DNA of 64,000 nt from Providencia vermicola (GTDB lineage Bacteria > Pseudomonadota > Gammaproteobacteria > Enterobacterales > Enterobacteriaceae): NCBI RefSeq assembly GCF_020381325.1, contig NZ_JAGSPI010000008.1, positions 1 through 64,000 on the forward strand, in the 5' to 3' direction. This document shows positions 9,338 to 18,110 of this stretch, in pieces (positions within the stretch are counted from its first letter, which is position 1; the number at the start of each line of letters is the position of its first letter). The notes beneath the pieces were generated by a model, which was not told the origin of the DNA, searched no databases, and worked only from the letters and a program-made list of their open reading frames with translations. Made by a program: the position numbers and the translations under genes.

Positions 9338-11015
9338 GGTTTTCCTCCAAAGCACGCAGTAATTGCTGATAATCCATTGATGTATTTGCTAAGTCTTTGT
9401 GGGAGCCTTGGGCTATTAGCTGGCCTTCTTTCAGTAGCAAGACTCGATTAGCGAGGTTTAAGCTGCCTAGATGATGAGTCACTAATACGCAAGTTCTCGC
9501 GTCAGATTGCAGTAGTGACAACACTCGCTGAGCATTTTGTGGGTCTAATGCTGAGGTGGGTTCATCGAACAGCAATAATGGTGCAGGAGATAATAAAGCT
9601 CGGGCAATGGCGAGCCGCTGGGATTCTCCACCCGATAACAGCACTTCTTTTCCAATCACACTATCGAGGCCTTTAGGGGATTGTTGCACCAGTGGTAATA
9701 AATTGAGGGCTTCAAGGTAGCGATTCATGTCACTTTCTGTAGCGTGAGGGGCGAAAAACTGTAAGTTTTCCCTTAGTGAGCAGGGCATAGGCTGCGGGTT
9801 TTGCATTACAATGGCAACCTGTTGATTTAACGCGATTAATGAGAGTTCAGGTAACGGTATTTGGTTAAATAAAACAGTACCTTGTGAAGGGTCTAAAAAG
9901 CGCGCCATGAGCTGTAATAATGTGCTTTTTCCTGCACCCGAAGGCCCGACTATCGCGATGAGTTCACCGTTAGCAATATCGATATCAATTTGAGATAAAA
10001 GGGTTTTGTTGCTAAGAACAACGCTGACTTGAGTCAGTTGGAGGTGGCAAGATATTGTATCGAGCGTTTTTTTGCCGTATTGCATTTCAGGCTCATTCAA
10101 TAATTTTTCAATACGTTGTGAGGCACTGACCGCAAGGTTTAATGCATCAGCACCGTGCCCCATGGCTGCAACGGGTGCCGCGATACTTTGTATTAATAAA
10201 ATAAATAGAATAACTTGCGCGAGTGAAATGGGGCTGGGAAGCAATATCGCCCCTAAAATGACCCAGAAAGACAGTAAGGTGGCACTGATACCGATTTGGG
10301 TGAGTGAACTTAATGCACCAATTTTACCAATCCAACGCATAAAAGCGGTTTCAAAATCTAGCAGTGCGAGTGATGCTCGTTTTTGTATCCCTTGGTTTGG
10401 GTATTGCCTAGCGAGTAAAGGGTTATCGGCTAATTCAGCATATTGGCTATAGAGGTGCCCCATGGTTTCATTGCGAGCAGTATATAAGTGTTGGTAACGT
10501 GGTGCTTGCATTACGCGGAACAAAAAAACTGCGGCGACTAAAGGGATAAGGCAAAAAAGTGTGAGTAATACGTTTTGCCAGAGCAAAATGAGTATGGCAG
10601 CAACGGGTACTATCATCAGTTTAGTGAGATCGGCAGGCGCGTGAGCGGTTAATTGGTGGAGATAGCGCACATCACGGTCAATCACCTGTGAAATACCCTC
10701 TCTACCTTGCTGGGTGAAGTGATGTAAGGGTAGTTTTCCTATTTTATCAAGTAGTTGTAGTCGAAGCTGGTGGCACAAACGATTGTCTGTTTGGTGAGTG
10801 AGGTACATGGCGAGCGTTTGGCAAATTAACCAGCTTATTCCCCCAATGCAGGCGATAATGGCCCAGTGAGTATATTGATGAACGGGTGATACGGCAACTT
10901 GGCTGATGGCTACCCATGGTATGAGGGAGCAAAGACCTGCGATGGCTTGTAAAATCACAGCAACCAGTAAAATTGAGCGGTAGGGACGAAGCAATGTCCA
11001 AAGTGCGCGGTACAT
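9330..11015 (-). CDS. ABC exporter half-transporter (fused permease and ATPase), first subunit
   Basis: 561-aa partner of the downstream half-transporter. The N-terminal membrane domain begins MYRALWTLLRPYRSILL and then AIAGLCSLIPWVAIS, a pattern I associate from memory with siderophore-type YbtP/IrtA exporters. The ATPase domain has Walker A GPSGAGKST (near 358), signature LSGGESQRLAIAR (near 460), Walker B PLLLFDEPTSALD and H-loop VTHHLG. The start at 11015 is chosen over an upstream ATG at 11042 because ATGGAGG lies six bases before it. Divergent from a LysR gene that may regulate it. CydDC is an alternative, but the true cydDC normally sits elsewhere. Confidence 0.84.
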   Translation of the reverse strand: MYRALWTLLRPYRSILLVAVILQAIAGLCSLIPWVAISQVAVSPVHQYTHWAIIACIGGISWLICQTLAMYLTHQTDNRLCHQLRLQLLDKIGKLPLHHFTQQGREGISQVIDRDVRYLHQLTAHAPADLTKLMIVPVAAILILLWQNVLLTLFCLIPLVAAVFLFRVMQAPRYQHLYTARNETMGHLYSQYAELADNPLLARQYPNQGIQKRASLALLDFETAFMRWIGKIGALSSLTQIGISATLLSFWVILGAILLPSPISLAQVILFILLIQSIAAPVAAMGHGADALNLAVSASQRIEKLLNEPEMQYGKKTLDTISCHLQLTQVSVVLSNKTLLSQIDIDIANGELIAIVGPSGAGKSTLLQLMARFLDPSQGTVLFNQIPLPELSLIALNQQVAIVMQNPQPMPCSLRENLQFFAPHATESDMNRYLEALNLLPLVQQSPKGLDSVIGKEVLLSGGESQRLAIARALLSPAPLLLFDEPTSALDPQNAQRVLSLLQSDARTCVLVTHHLGSLNLANRVLLLKEGQLIAQGSHKDLANTSMDYQQLLRALEENHA

Positions 11016-11187
11016 ACAAAACCTCCATAGCGAATCTATCACTGTAATTTATTTCGCTTTATTTAAGGGATTTAGTTGTTTTGCTGACCAGACTATTTGT
11101 TTTGTTTGCAGGGCAGAAAAGAGTGACGTTTCCTATGTTTTGAGTAAGATAACGAAATGACATCGCAAGAGGATTGGGGAAAGTAAG

Positions 11188-12093
11188 ATGCAATATGATT
11201 TAAATGACCTCTATTACTACGTCAAAGTGGTCGAACATGGCGGCTTTTCCCAAGCCGGTTTAGCATTAGGGATCCCAAAATCTAAGCTGAGCCGACGCAT
11301 TGCCGATTTAGAGCAAAAGCTCAATGTTTCATTAATTTACCGCTCAACACGTCAGTTTCATGTTACTGAAGTGGGGCAAGTGTTTTATCAGCAGTGTAAA
11401 AATGTGGTGGATGAAGCGGAAATTGCCCATGAGCTCATTTGCTCCGTGCAGTCCCATCCTAAAGGCACCATTAAACTTTCATGTCCAGTGGCATTATTGC
11501 AGGTTTATTTGAACGAGTTGCTGGTGGATTTTATGGTGCAATATCCTGATATTGATATTCAAATCTTAGCGGTCAATCGCCCCGTTGATGTAATTAGTGA
11601 AGGGTTAGATTTGGCAATTAGAGTGCGTTCTTTACCGCTTGATGACTCGGGGTTGATGATGAAAGTGCTAGGGTACTCACGCAGGATATTGGTCGCGAGC
11701 CCCCAGTTATTTGCAGAGCAAGGTGCACCTGTTGAGCCTGAAAAACTGGTGGATTACCCTATCTTGGCGAATACAGAACATTCGCAGAATTACACACTGA
11801 CCTTAAAAAATAGCAATGATCTCAGCTTTACGCAGCATTTTACCCCTAAATTGGCCACAACTGACGTGTTGACCTTGTACCGTGCTGCACTCAAGGGGAT
11901 TGGTATTGCGAGGTTACCTTATGGGGTGGTGGAAAAGGAAATTGTGTCGGGAGAGTTAGTCGAAGTGTTGCCTGAATGGCGTTTCCCTGAAGATATTATT
12001 CATGCGGTGTATCCTTCTCGCAAAGGGTTATTACCATCCGTGCAATTATTACTGAATTATTTGGCTGATAACATTTCGCCGTCAGTCAAATAG
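11188..12093 (+). CDS. LysR-family transcriptional regulator
   Basis: 301-aa protein with an N-terminal winged HTH (residues 1-60: DLNDLYYYVKVVEHGGFSQA, PKSKLSRRIADLEQKL, STRQFHVTEVG) and a C-terminal periplasmic-binding-like effector domain (about 90-295). GGGGAAAG precedes the ATG. It is divergent from the ABC exporter pair (172-bp shared gap) and convergent with the pirin gene, so either may be its target. The pirin/hydrolase intergenic region, 1 kb away, has an inverted repeat containing T-N11-A spacing, the kind LysR proteins bind. The effector is unknown. Confidence 0.9.
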   Translation: MQYDLNDLYYYVKVVEHGGFSQAGLALGIPKSKLSRRIADLEQKLNVSLIYRSTRQFHVTEVGQVFYQQCKNVVDEAEIAHELICSVQSHPKGTIKLSCPVALLQVYLNELLVDFMVQYPDIDIQILAVNRPVDVISEGLDLAIRVRSLPLDDSGLMMKVLGYSRRILVASPQLFAEQGAPVEPEKLVDYPILANTEHSQNYTLTLKNSNDLSFTQHFTPKLATTDVLTLYRAALKGIGIARLPYGVVEKEIVSGELVEVLPEWRFPEDIIHAVYPSRKGLLPSVQLLLNYLADNISPSVK

Positions 12094-12136
12094 AAATCCC
12101 CCGATAGCCTAGTGCTACCGAGGGATAATGCGTTAT

Positions 12137-13012
12137 TTATTGCGTTTCAGGAATACGGCCAAATTTGCCACTGTTGAAGTCATTTACGGCTTCATTAATT
12201 TCTTCCATGCTATTCATGACAAATGGGCCATAGCCAACAACAGGTTCATCAATTGGGTCGCCGCTTAATAGCAACACCAATGCGTCTTCTGTTGCTTCTA
12301 ACACAATATTGCTCTGCGTATCATCAAGGATCATCAGCTCACCTTCATTTAAGGCTGAACGCCCATCAACAAATATTGAGCCACGTAACATCACTAACCC
12401 TACATTACGACCAGATTTAGTCTGAATACCAACTGTTTTGCCTTTATTGAGCTGTAAATCCCAGACATCTAATGGGGTAAAGGTTTTTGCTGCCCCTTTA
12501 TGACCTAAGTAATCCCCTGCGATAACGCGCAGTGTGCCTGCGTCATTAGGCAGCGTGACGTTCGGCATCGTTTGACTTTCCAGTAGCTGGTAGCCAGGTG
12601 CGGCAGATTTGTCTTTTGCAGGCAAATTGACCCACAATTGCACCATATCAAGAGTGCCGCCTTTTTTCATAAAGTCATCAGACTGGTATTCTTGGTGCAA
12701 AATACCCGATGCTGCCGTCATCCACTGAACATCCCCTGGGCCAATGACGCCACCTTCCCCCGTTGAATCGTGATGAGCGACCTCCCCATCATAGACAATC
12801 GTGACTGTTTCAAACCCACGATGTGGGTGTTCACCGACACCACGATTCGCGGCATCTGAGCTTGGGAATGCAAATGGCCCCGCTCTATCGAGTAGTAAGA
12901 AAGGGTTTAGGTATTTCCCGTGGTTGCTGTAGCTAAACATTGAGCGAACAGGGAAACCATCACCAACCCAATGGCTCCGTGGAGATTGATAGATGCCAAT
13001 AATTTTTTTCAT
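12137..13012 (-). CDS. Pirin-family cupin protein
   Basis: 291-aa bicupin. The N-terminal cupin has the metal-binding pattern HPHRGFETVTIVYDGEVAHHD (near residue 62) and the second conserved block GDVQWMTAASGILHQE (near 97); the C-terminal part has the pirin C-domain. Pirins bind iron in the cytosol and some are quercetin dioxygenases or redox sensors. The start at 13012 (MKKIIGIYQS) follows CGGAG with 7-base spacing; an upstream ATG at 13045 lacks one. Divergent from an isochorismatase-like hydrolase, with a shared control region bearing palindromes. A second pirin, yhhW, is encoded at 33557-34255. Confidence 0.9.
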   Translation of the reverse strand: MKKIIGIYQSPRSHWVGDGFPVRSMFSYSNHGKYLNPFLLLDRAGPFAFPSSDAANRGVGEHPHRGFETVTIVYDGEVAHHDSTGEGGVIGPGDVQWMTAASGILHQEYQSDDFMKKGGTLDMVQLWVNLPAKDKSAAPGYQLLESQTMPNVTLPNDAGTLRVIAGDYLGHKGAAKTFTPLDVWDLQLNKGKTVGIQTKSGRNVGLVMLRGSIFVDGRSALNEGELMILDDTQSNIVLEATEDALVLLLSGDPIDEPVVGYGPFVMNSMEEINEAVNDFNSGKFGRIPETQ

Positions 13013-13091
13013 GGTGAGACTCCGAATTCTATTTTGATGAGCCAATCATAAAGCAGTGGTAAAACGTCGAGTAGTAGCAAAAATAGGTTTC

Positions 13092-13144
13092 ATTGTTCTA
13101 ATAAAAGAACAATCAGGGTTATGGGGATTATTCTATTTATAGAA
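13092..13144. promoter_or_regulatory. Two adjacent palindromes, candidate operator between pirin and hydrolase genes
   Basis: ATTGTTCT (13092-13099) and AGAACAAT (13106-13113) form a perfect 8-6-8 inverted repeat. TTCTAT (13131-13136) and ATAGAA (13139-13144) form a second one built on the same TTCT/AGAA half-site. They lie between the two divergent starts at 13012 and 13278 and may bind one regulator controlling both genes. The regulator is not identified. Confidence 0.55.
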
Positions 13145-13277
13145 CAGTGTTTATCAAAACTCGGACTACTCAGGCTCAAATCGATGAATTAATCTAAATA
13201 ACACGAAAACGGAGCGGATATCGTTCTATTTTTCATTCTAAATAGATTTCTTACTTCATCGTTTGAGAGGTTTTATT

Positions 13278-13955
13278 ATGAGTATTCCAGCGAATTTTAA
13301 TGGTCAGCGTCCTGTTATTAACCCAGATGATGCGGTGATGTTATTAATTGATCACCAAAGCGGGCTTTTCCAAACTGTCGGTGATATGCCGATGACTGAA
13401 TTGCGTGCTCGCGCTGCGGTTCTTGCCAAAATGGCTTCACTGGCAAATATTCCAGTGATTACTACGGCTTCTGTACCACAAGGCCCAAATGGCCCTCTGA
13501 TCCCTGAAATCCATCAAAATGCCCCTCATGCGCAATACATTGCTCGTCGTGGTGAAATCAATGCGTGGGACAACCCTGAATTTGTTGCAGCTGTGAAAGC
13601 GACAGGCAAAAAACAGCTAATTATTGCTGGCACCATCACCAGTGTTTGTATGGCTTTCCCTGCTATTAGTGCAGTGATGGATGGCTATCAAGTTTTTGTT
13701 GTGATTGATGCATCAGGCACTTACAGCAAAATGGCGCAAGAAATTACGTTAGCACGCGTGGTTCAAGCAGGTGTAGTACCGATGGATACGGCGGCAGTTG
13801 CATCTGAGTTGCAAGGAACTTGGAACCGTGAGGATGCGGCTGAATGGGCGATGGCGTATACACAGATTTTCCCTGCTTATCAATTGCTTATCGAAAGCTA
13901 TAGTAAAGCGCAGGACGTTTTGAAAAATAATGAACAACTAGATTCAGAACGCTAA
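13278..13955 (+). CDS. Isochorismatase-like cysteine hydrolase (YcaC type)
   Basis: 225-aa member of the isochorismatase-like hydrolase superfamily, closest in look to E. coli YcaC. The catalytic Asp is in AVMLLIDHQSGLF (near residue 25) and the nucleophilic Cys in AGTITSVCMAFPA (near 120), with the family cis-peptide region before it. The start at 13278 follows GAGAGG with 7-base spacing; the longer TTG-initiated frame is rejected. Divergent from the pirin gene. YcaC-type enzymes have no settled substrate. In similar pirin/hydrolase pairs a role in stress from reactive compounds is an inference only. Confidence 0.88.
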   Translation: MSIPANFNGQRPVINPDDAVMLLIDHQSGLFQTVGDMPMTELRARAAVLAKMASLANIPVITTASVPQGPNGPLIPEIHQNAPHAQYIARRGEINAWDNPEFVAAVKATGKKQLIIAGTITSVCMAFPAISAVMDGYQVFVVIDASGTYSKMAQEITLARVVQAGVVPMDTAAVASELQGTWNREDAAEWAMAYTQIFPAYQLLIESYSKAQDVLKNNEQLDSER

Positions 13956-13987
13956 TCAACCCTGTAAGTATTTAACTCATGAATTAA

Positions 13988-14016
13988 AGATAGCCTTTTA
14001 ATACAAAGGGCTATCT
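13988..14016 (+). terminator. Hairpin after the hydrolase gene
   Basis: AGATAGCC (13988-13995) / GGCTATCT (14009-14016) form a stem about 30 bases after the stop codon. The T run is poor, so this is a weak terminator or an RNA end-stabilising hairpin. Confidence 0.5.
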
Positions 14017-14043
14017 ATTCTCACTCTATTTTTGGATCACGCA

Positions 14044-14610
14044 ATGAACAAAATCGCACTGCCGTTATTGGCATCTTTATTGGTTTTTGGAACTGCGCAG
14101 GCAGCAGACTATAAATTAGACCCAACTCATACCAAAGCGGTGTTTTATATTGACCACTTCAATACTTCTACCAATAGTGGTGGGTTTCATAATATCAGCG
14201 GCAATATGAATTATTCACCTGAAAAATCAACAGGTAGTGTAAATATTTCTATCCCTGTATCAACATTAAATACAGGTTTAAGTGGTTTTGATAACCATAT
14301 TAAAAGCGCCGATATACTAGACGCCGCAAAGTATCCAACGATTGAATTTAAATCCACCGAATGGAATTTTGCTGATAATAAACCCGTTTCTATTGATGGT
14401 GTGCTGACCATGAAAGGGCAATCACATCCTGTTCAGCTCAAAACGACCAAATTTGGGTGCTATTTCAGTCCTATTTTTAACGCTGATGTGTGTGGTGGCG
14501 ATTTTGAAACAACCATTGACCGTGCGCAGTGGGGCGTTGATTTCTTAGTGAAAGATGGCATGACTAAAAATGTGACCATCAAAATTCAAGCTGAAGCTAT
14601 TAAGCAGTAG
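14044..14610 (+). CDS. yceI: YceI-family periplasmic polyisoprenoid-binding-like protein
   Basis: 188-aa secreted protein with a classical signal peptide (MNKIALPLLASLLVFGTAQA, cleavage before ADYKLD) and a YceI/lipocalin-like beta-barrel (residues 21-188) with DPTHTKAVFYIDHF at the start and the GVLTMKG motif near 126. E. coli YceI (191 aa) is a periplasmic protein induced by high pH and osmotic stress; relatives bind isoprenoid quinones. Two cysteines (CYFSPIFNADVC) could form a disulphide. The ATG at 14044 is used rather than an upstream codon at 14032 because it begins the signal peptide. Confidence 0.88.
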   Translation: MNKIALPLLASLLVFGTAQAADYKLDPTHTKAVFYIDHFNTSTNSGGFHNISGNMNYSPEKSTGSVNISIPVSTLNTGLSGFDNHIKSADILDAAKYPTIEFKSTEWNFADNKPVSIDGVLTMKGQSHPVQLKTTKFGCYFSPIFNADVCGGDFETTIDRAQWGVDFLVKDGMTKNVTIKIQAEAIKQ

Positions 14611-14637
14611 TGGGTAGGGTTCTTAATGGTAAAAAAT

Positions 14638-14666
14638 AAAACGGGGATGTCTATGTTCCCCGTTTT
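14638..14666. terminator. Bidirectional terminator between yceI and trpS
   Basis: AAAACGGGGA (14638-14647) / TCCCCGTTTT (14657-14666) form a perfect 10-bp stem flanked by A on one side and T on the other. It lies between the ends of two convergent genes and can stop both transcripts. Confidence 0.9.
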
Positions 14667-14684
14667 ATTTGCATGAGATAGGAA

Positions 14685-15728
14685 TTACAGCTGAGGACGT
14701 TTTACAAAGCCGATCGCTTCGTACACTTTGTCCAAGGTTTCTTGAGCGCGAGCAGCAGCTTTGGTGGCACCTTCATCCATTATTTGGTTCAGCAATGCTT
14801 CGTTATTACGGAACTCATGGTAACGCGCCTGTAAGCCAGTCAGCATCTCAGATACCGCTTCTGCAACGGCACCTTTAAGATGACCGTACATTTGACCTTC
14901 AAATTCTGCTTCTAATTCTGCAATTTTCTTACCTGTCACACCAGCCATGATATCCAACAAGTTGGAAACACCCGGTTTGTTTTCTAAATCATAACGAATG
15001 CGAGGCGGCTCTTCAGAGTCTGTCATGGCACGTTTGATTTTCTTCACAACCGATTTTGGGTCTTCAAGTAGTGCAATGACGTTATTGCGGTTGTCATCAG
15101 ACTTGGACATTTTCTTGGTGGGATCTTGCAGTGCCATGACACGTGCACCGCCACCTGTTGGGATGAATGGATCTGGAACTGTGAAAATATCACCATAAAT
15201 GGCATTGAAACGCTGCGCGATATCGCGGCTCAGTTCAAGGTGTTGTTTCTGGTCGATACCAACAGGAACTTGATTAGTTTGGTAAATCAAAATGTCCGCT
15301 GCCATCAATACGGGGTAGTCAAATAAACCTGCGTTGATGTTTTCGGCATGGCGCGCTGATTTGTCTTTGAACTGCGTCATACGGCTTAATTCGCCGAAAT
15401 AAGTGTAGCAATTCAGCGCCCAGCTGAGCTGTGCATGTTGTGGTACATGGGACTGCACGAAAATAGTGCTTTTTTTCGGGTCAATGCCACAGGCCAAGTA
15501 GAGTGCGAGGGTATCGAGGGTTCTTTTACGCAGTTCGACAGGGTCTTGGCGAACGGTGATTGCGTGTTGGTCAACGATACAGTAAATGCAGTCAAAATCA
15601 TCTTGCATCTGTACCCACTGACGTAATGCACCCATGTAGTTACCGATGGTTAATTCACCGGAAGGCTGTGCGCCGCTGAATACGATAGGTTTCTGGGATT
15701 GCTTTAGTTTTTCAGTGGGAGTGCTCAT
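14685..15728 (-). CDS. trpS: Tryptophanyl-tRNA synthetase
   Basis: 347-aa class I synthetase that charges tRNA-Trp (E. coli 334 aa). The HIGH-type motif is in [19 protein letters not shown] (near residue 20) and the KMSKS motif in [15 protein letters not shown] (near 208). The N-terminus is about ten residues longer than in E. coli ([14 protein letters not shown] before IVFSGAQ). Last gene of the dam superoperon, 18 bases after gph, with a strong terminator beyond it. Confidence 0.97.
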   Translation of the reverse strand: MSTPTEKLKQSQKPIVFSGAQPSGELTIGNYMGALRQWVQMQDDFDCIYCIVDQHAITVRQDPVELRKRTLDTLALYLACGIDPKKSTIFVQSHVPQHAQLSWALNCYTYFGELSRMTQFKDKSARHAENINAGLFDYPVLMAADILIYQTNQVPVGIDQKQHLELSRDIAQRFNAIYGDIFTVPDPFIPTGGGARVMALQDPTKKMSKSDDNRNNVIALLEDPKSVVKKIKRAMTDSEEPPRIRYDLENKPGVSNLLDIMAGVTGKKIAELEAEFEGQMYGHLKGAVAEAVSEMLTGLQARYHEFRNNEALLNQIMDEGATKAAARAQETLDKVYEAIGFVKRPQL

Positions 15729-15746
15729 TTTAAATTATGTCCTTGC

Positions 15747-16439
15747 TTATTTTATTTCAGATAAACCGATTGCAGGTAATAGGCCTGAAAAATGGGTTAA
15801 CACGCAGTCAGGTTCAGTCAATGCAATAGATTCACCATAGTTATAACCGTAGGTCAGACCGACACACGGGCATCCAGCGTTTCGCGCTGCGATAATATCA
15901 TTACGGGAATCACCGACAAAAAGCAATTCTTCTTTGTGTAAACCGAAAATCCCCATTGTTAAATAAAGGGGTGCAGGATGCGGTTTTAAGGCTTTAACAT
16001 CATCGCTGCCTAGCACAAGGGAGAAATAGTGGTCGATATTCAGTTTTTTTAGCAGTGGGGCAATGAAGGGAGTTGCTTTGTTTGTCACAATTCCCATTGG
16101 TAGCCCATATTTCGCCATCTGTTCGAGCGTTTCTCTGACTTCAGGGAACAACTCGCTGCCTGTTGTGACAGACACGGCATAATATTTATCAAAGCTTTGG
16201 CGAGCTTGTTTTTGCAAATCAGGGGTGATGGTGGCATTAGCCCAAGTGAGCGCCCGCTCAACTAAGACATCGACACCATTACCAACCCAAACTGAGACGC
16301 GTTCTTTGCCCGCAGGGGGGAAACCAAAATCGTTTAGCATGTTATCGATGGCTTCTGCTAAGCCACCAGCACTGTCAACAAGGGTTCCATCTAAATCGAA
16401 AGCAACAGCTTTGATATTCTCTAATACAACTTGAGTCAT
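15747..16439 (-). CDS. gph: Phosphoglycolate phosphatase
   Basis: 230-aa HAD-superfamily phosphatase that removes 2-phosphoglycolate, largely from DNA-damage repair. Motif I is [14 protein letters not shown] (residues 13-26), motif II lies in GIVTNK and motif III/IV in [12 protein letters not shown] and [17 protein letters not shown]. Slightly shorter than E. coli Gph (252 aa). The start overlaps the rpe stop by 4 bases, so it is translationally coupled. Confidence 0.95.
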   Translation of the reverse strand: MTQVVLENIKAVAFDLDGTLVDSAGGLAEAIDNMLNDFGFPPAGKERVSVWVGNGVDVLVERALTWANATITPDLQKQARQSFDKYYAVSVTTGSELFPEVRETLEQMAKYGLPMGIVTNKATPFIAPLLKKLNIDHYFSLVLGSDDVKALKPHPAPLYLTMGIFGLHKEELLFVGDSRNDIIAARNAGCPCVGLTYGYNYGESIALTEPDCVLTHFSGLLPAIGLSEIK

Positions 16440-17110
16440 TGAGATACCTTTTGTAATTCAACACGCATTGCATCGATAACGGTTTTGTAATCTGGTTGAT
16501 CGAAAATAGCCGAGCCTGCGACAAAAGTGTCGGCACCCGCTGCAGCAATCTCTGCGATATTATTTACTTTCACTCCGCCATCGACTTCCAAACGAATATC
16601 ATAACCACTTTCATCAATTAATTTACGGACTTGGCGCAATTTATTGAGGGTTTGTGGGATAAAGGATTGGCCACCAAAGCCCGGGTTAACCGACATCAGT
16701 AAAATCATGTCTACTTTGTCCATTACATAATCAAGGTAGCTCAGAGGGGTTGCTGGGTTAAATACCAGGCCCGCTGTACAGCCGCTTTCTCTGATTAGTT
16801 GCAATGAACGGTCAACGTGATCGCTGGCTTCAGGGTGGAAACTAATGTGTGTTGCTCCTGCTTTTGCGAAATCAGGAATGATTCTGTCGACAGGTTTTAC
16901 CATCAAATGCACATCAATTGGTGCGGTAATACCGTAATCACGCAATGCCTTACAAATTGGCGCACCAAAAGTCAGATTAGGAACATAATGGTTATCCATA
17001 ACATCAAAATGCACGATATCTGCACCTGCCGCGAGAACCTTGGCGGTATCTTCGCCTAAACGGGCAAAGTCAGCAGATAAAATAGATGGGGCAATGAGGA
17101 AGTTTTTCAT
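16436..17110 (-). CDS. rpe: Ribulose-phosphate 3-epimerase
   Basis: 224-aa TIM-barrel enzyme of the pentose phosphate pathway that interconverts ribulose 5-phosphate and xylulose 5-phosphate. Family blocks are clear: [15 protein letters not shown] (7-21), [16 protein letters not shown] (34-49), HLMVKPVD (68-75), [11 protein letters not shown] (138-148) and LEVDGGVK (174-181). The same length as E. coli Rpe to within one residue. It lies 15 bases after dam and overlaps gph. Confidence 0.97.
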   Translation of the reverse strand: MKNFLIAPSILSADFARLGEDTAKVLAAGADIVHFDVMDNHYVPNLTFGAPICKALRDYGITAPIDVHLMVKPVDRIIPDFAKAGATHISFHPEASDHVDRSLQLIRESGCTAGLVFNPATPLSYLDYVMDKVDMILLMSVNPGFGGQSFIPQTLNKLRQVRKLIDESGYDIRLEVDGGVKVNNIAEIAAAGADTFVAGSAIFDQPDYKTVIDAMRVELQKVSQ

Positions 17111-17125
17111 TATTGTCTCCGAGTA

Positions 17126-18028
17126 TTAGTCGTTATCTGAGAGCCATTCAGCGCTAGGTACAGGTTGTTGCGTTTTTTTCTTATTCGTTTTTCTAGGAGA
17201 AAGGCTATTAAGTTCATTCGTATATAAAGCCAGTAATTCATTGACTTTACTACGGTTTAATATATTTCTACTAATGGTGCGACGTACTTTAACAATATGC
17301 AATTGAGCTTGATGATACCACTCTCTGGTTGAGGGGGTATCATGATTTGATATCAATACAGGGATTTTGCTTTCTGTTGACAGTTTATGTGCCAAAATCG
17401 CCAGATTTTGTTGTTCTAGCGCACTAAAGGAATTGGTGTGGTAAGCCGTAAAATTAGCGGTCTCAGACAGTGGTGCATAAGGAGGATCGCAGTATATGAC
17501 GGAGCCTTCCCTTGCATTTAACAAGGTTTCACCATAGTGCTGGGTGATAAAGGTGGCTTGTTGCGCTTTTTCGGCAAACCACAAAAGTTCTTCTTTGGGG
17601 AAGTAGGGTTTTTTGTAGCGGCCAAAAGGCACGTTAAATTCACCCTTTGAATTATAACGGCACAAACCATTATAACAGTGGCGATTTAAGTATAAAAAAA
17701 GCACGCTGCGTTTTTCCGTATCATCGGAGTTATTAAACGCTTCGCGCATCAAATAATACTGTTCTGAGGTATTAAATTCAGGTGTGAAGATGCGCTGGGC
17801 TTCTTCAATGAAAAAGTCAGTTCGGTGTTTAACTGTATTATAGAGATTGATGAGGTCACTGTTGATGTCTGCCAGTATGTATGAATTATAACTGGTATTC
17901 AAAAACACTGACCCTGCACCAACAAAAGGCTCAATTAAGCAATCGCCTAGTGGAAGGTGTTTTTTAATTTCTTCCACTAGGGGGTATTTACCCCCAGCCC
18001 ATTTTAAAAAAGCGCGTTTTTTTTTCAT
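17126..18028 (-). CDS. dam: DNA adenine methylase Dam
   Basis: 300-aa methyltransferase that methylates adenine in GATC and so serves mismatch repair, replication timing and, in many enterobacteria, fimbrial phase control. The AdoMet motif FVGAGSVFLN (near residue 35) and catalytic motif CDPPYAPLSETANFTAYH (near 180) are intact, and the N-terminus KKKRAFLKWAGGKYPLV is typical. It is about 22 residues longer than E. coli Dam (278 aa), owing to a lysine-rich C-terminal tail (SPRKTNKKKTQQ). Part of aroK-aroB-damX-dam-rpe-gph-trpS. Confidence 0.97.
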   Translation of the reverse strand: MKKKRAFLKWAGGKYPLVEEIKKHLPLGDCLIEPFVGAGSVFLNTSYNSYILADINSDLINLYNTVKHRTDFFIEEAQRIFTPEFNTSEQYYLMREAFNNSDDTEKRSVLFLYLNRHCYNGLCRYNSKGEFNVPFGRYKKPYFPKEELLWFAEKAQQATFITQHYGETLLNAREGSVIYCDPPYAPLSETANFTAYHTNSFSALEQQNLAILAHKLSTESKIPVLISNHDTPSTREWYHQAQLHIVKVRRTISRNILNRSKVNELLALYTNELNSLSPRKTNKKKTQQPVPSAEWLSDND

Positions 18029-18110
18029 GCCGTCTTATTATTACAATCGTTTAGAGTAACTGCATTTCTACTCTGTCAGGACAACATAATGCGCCCGGGG
18101 GAAAACGTTG

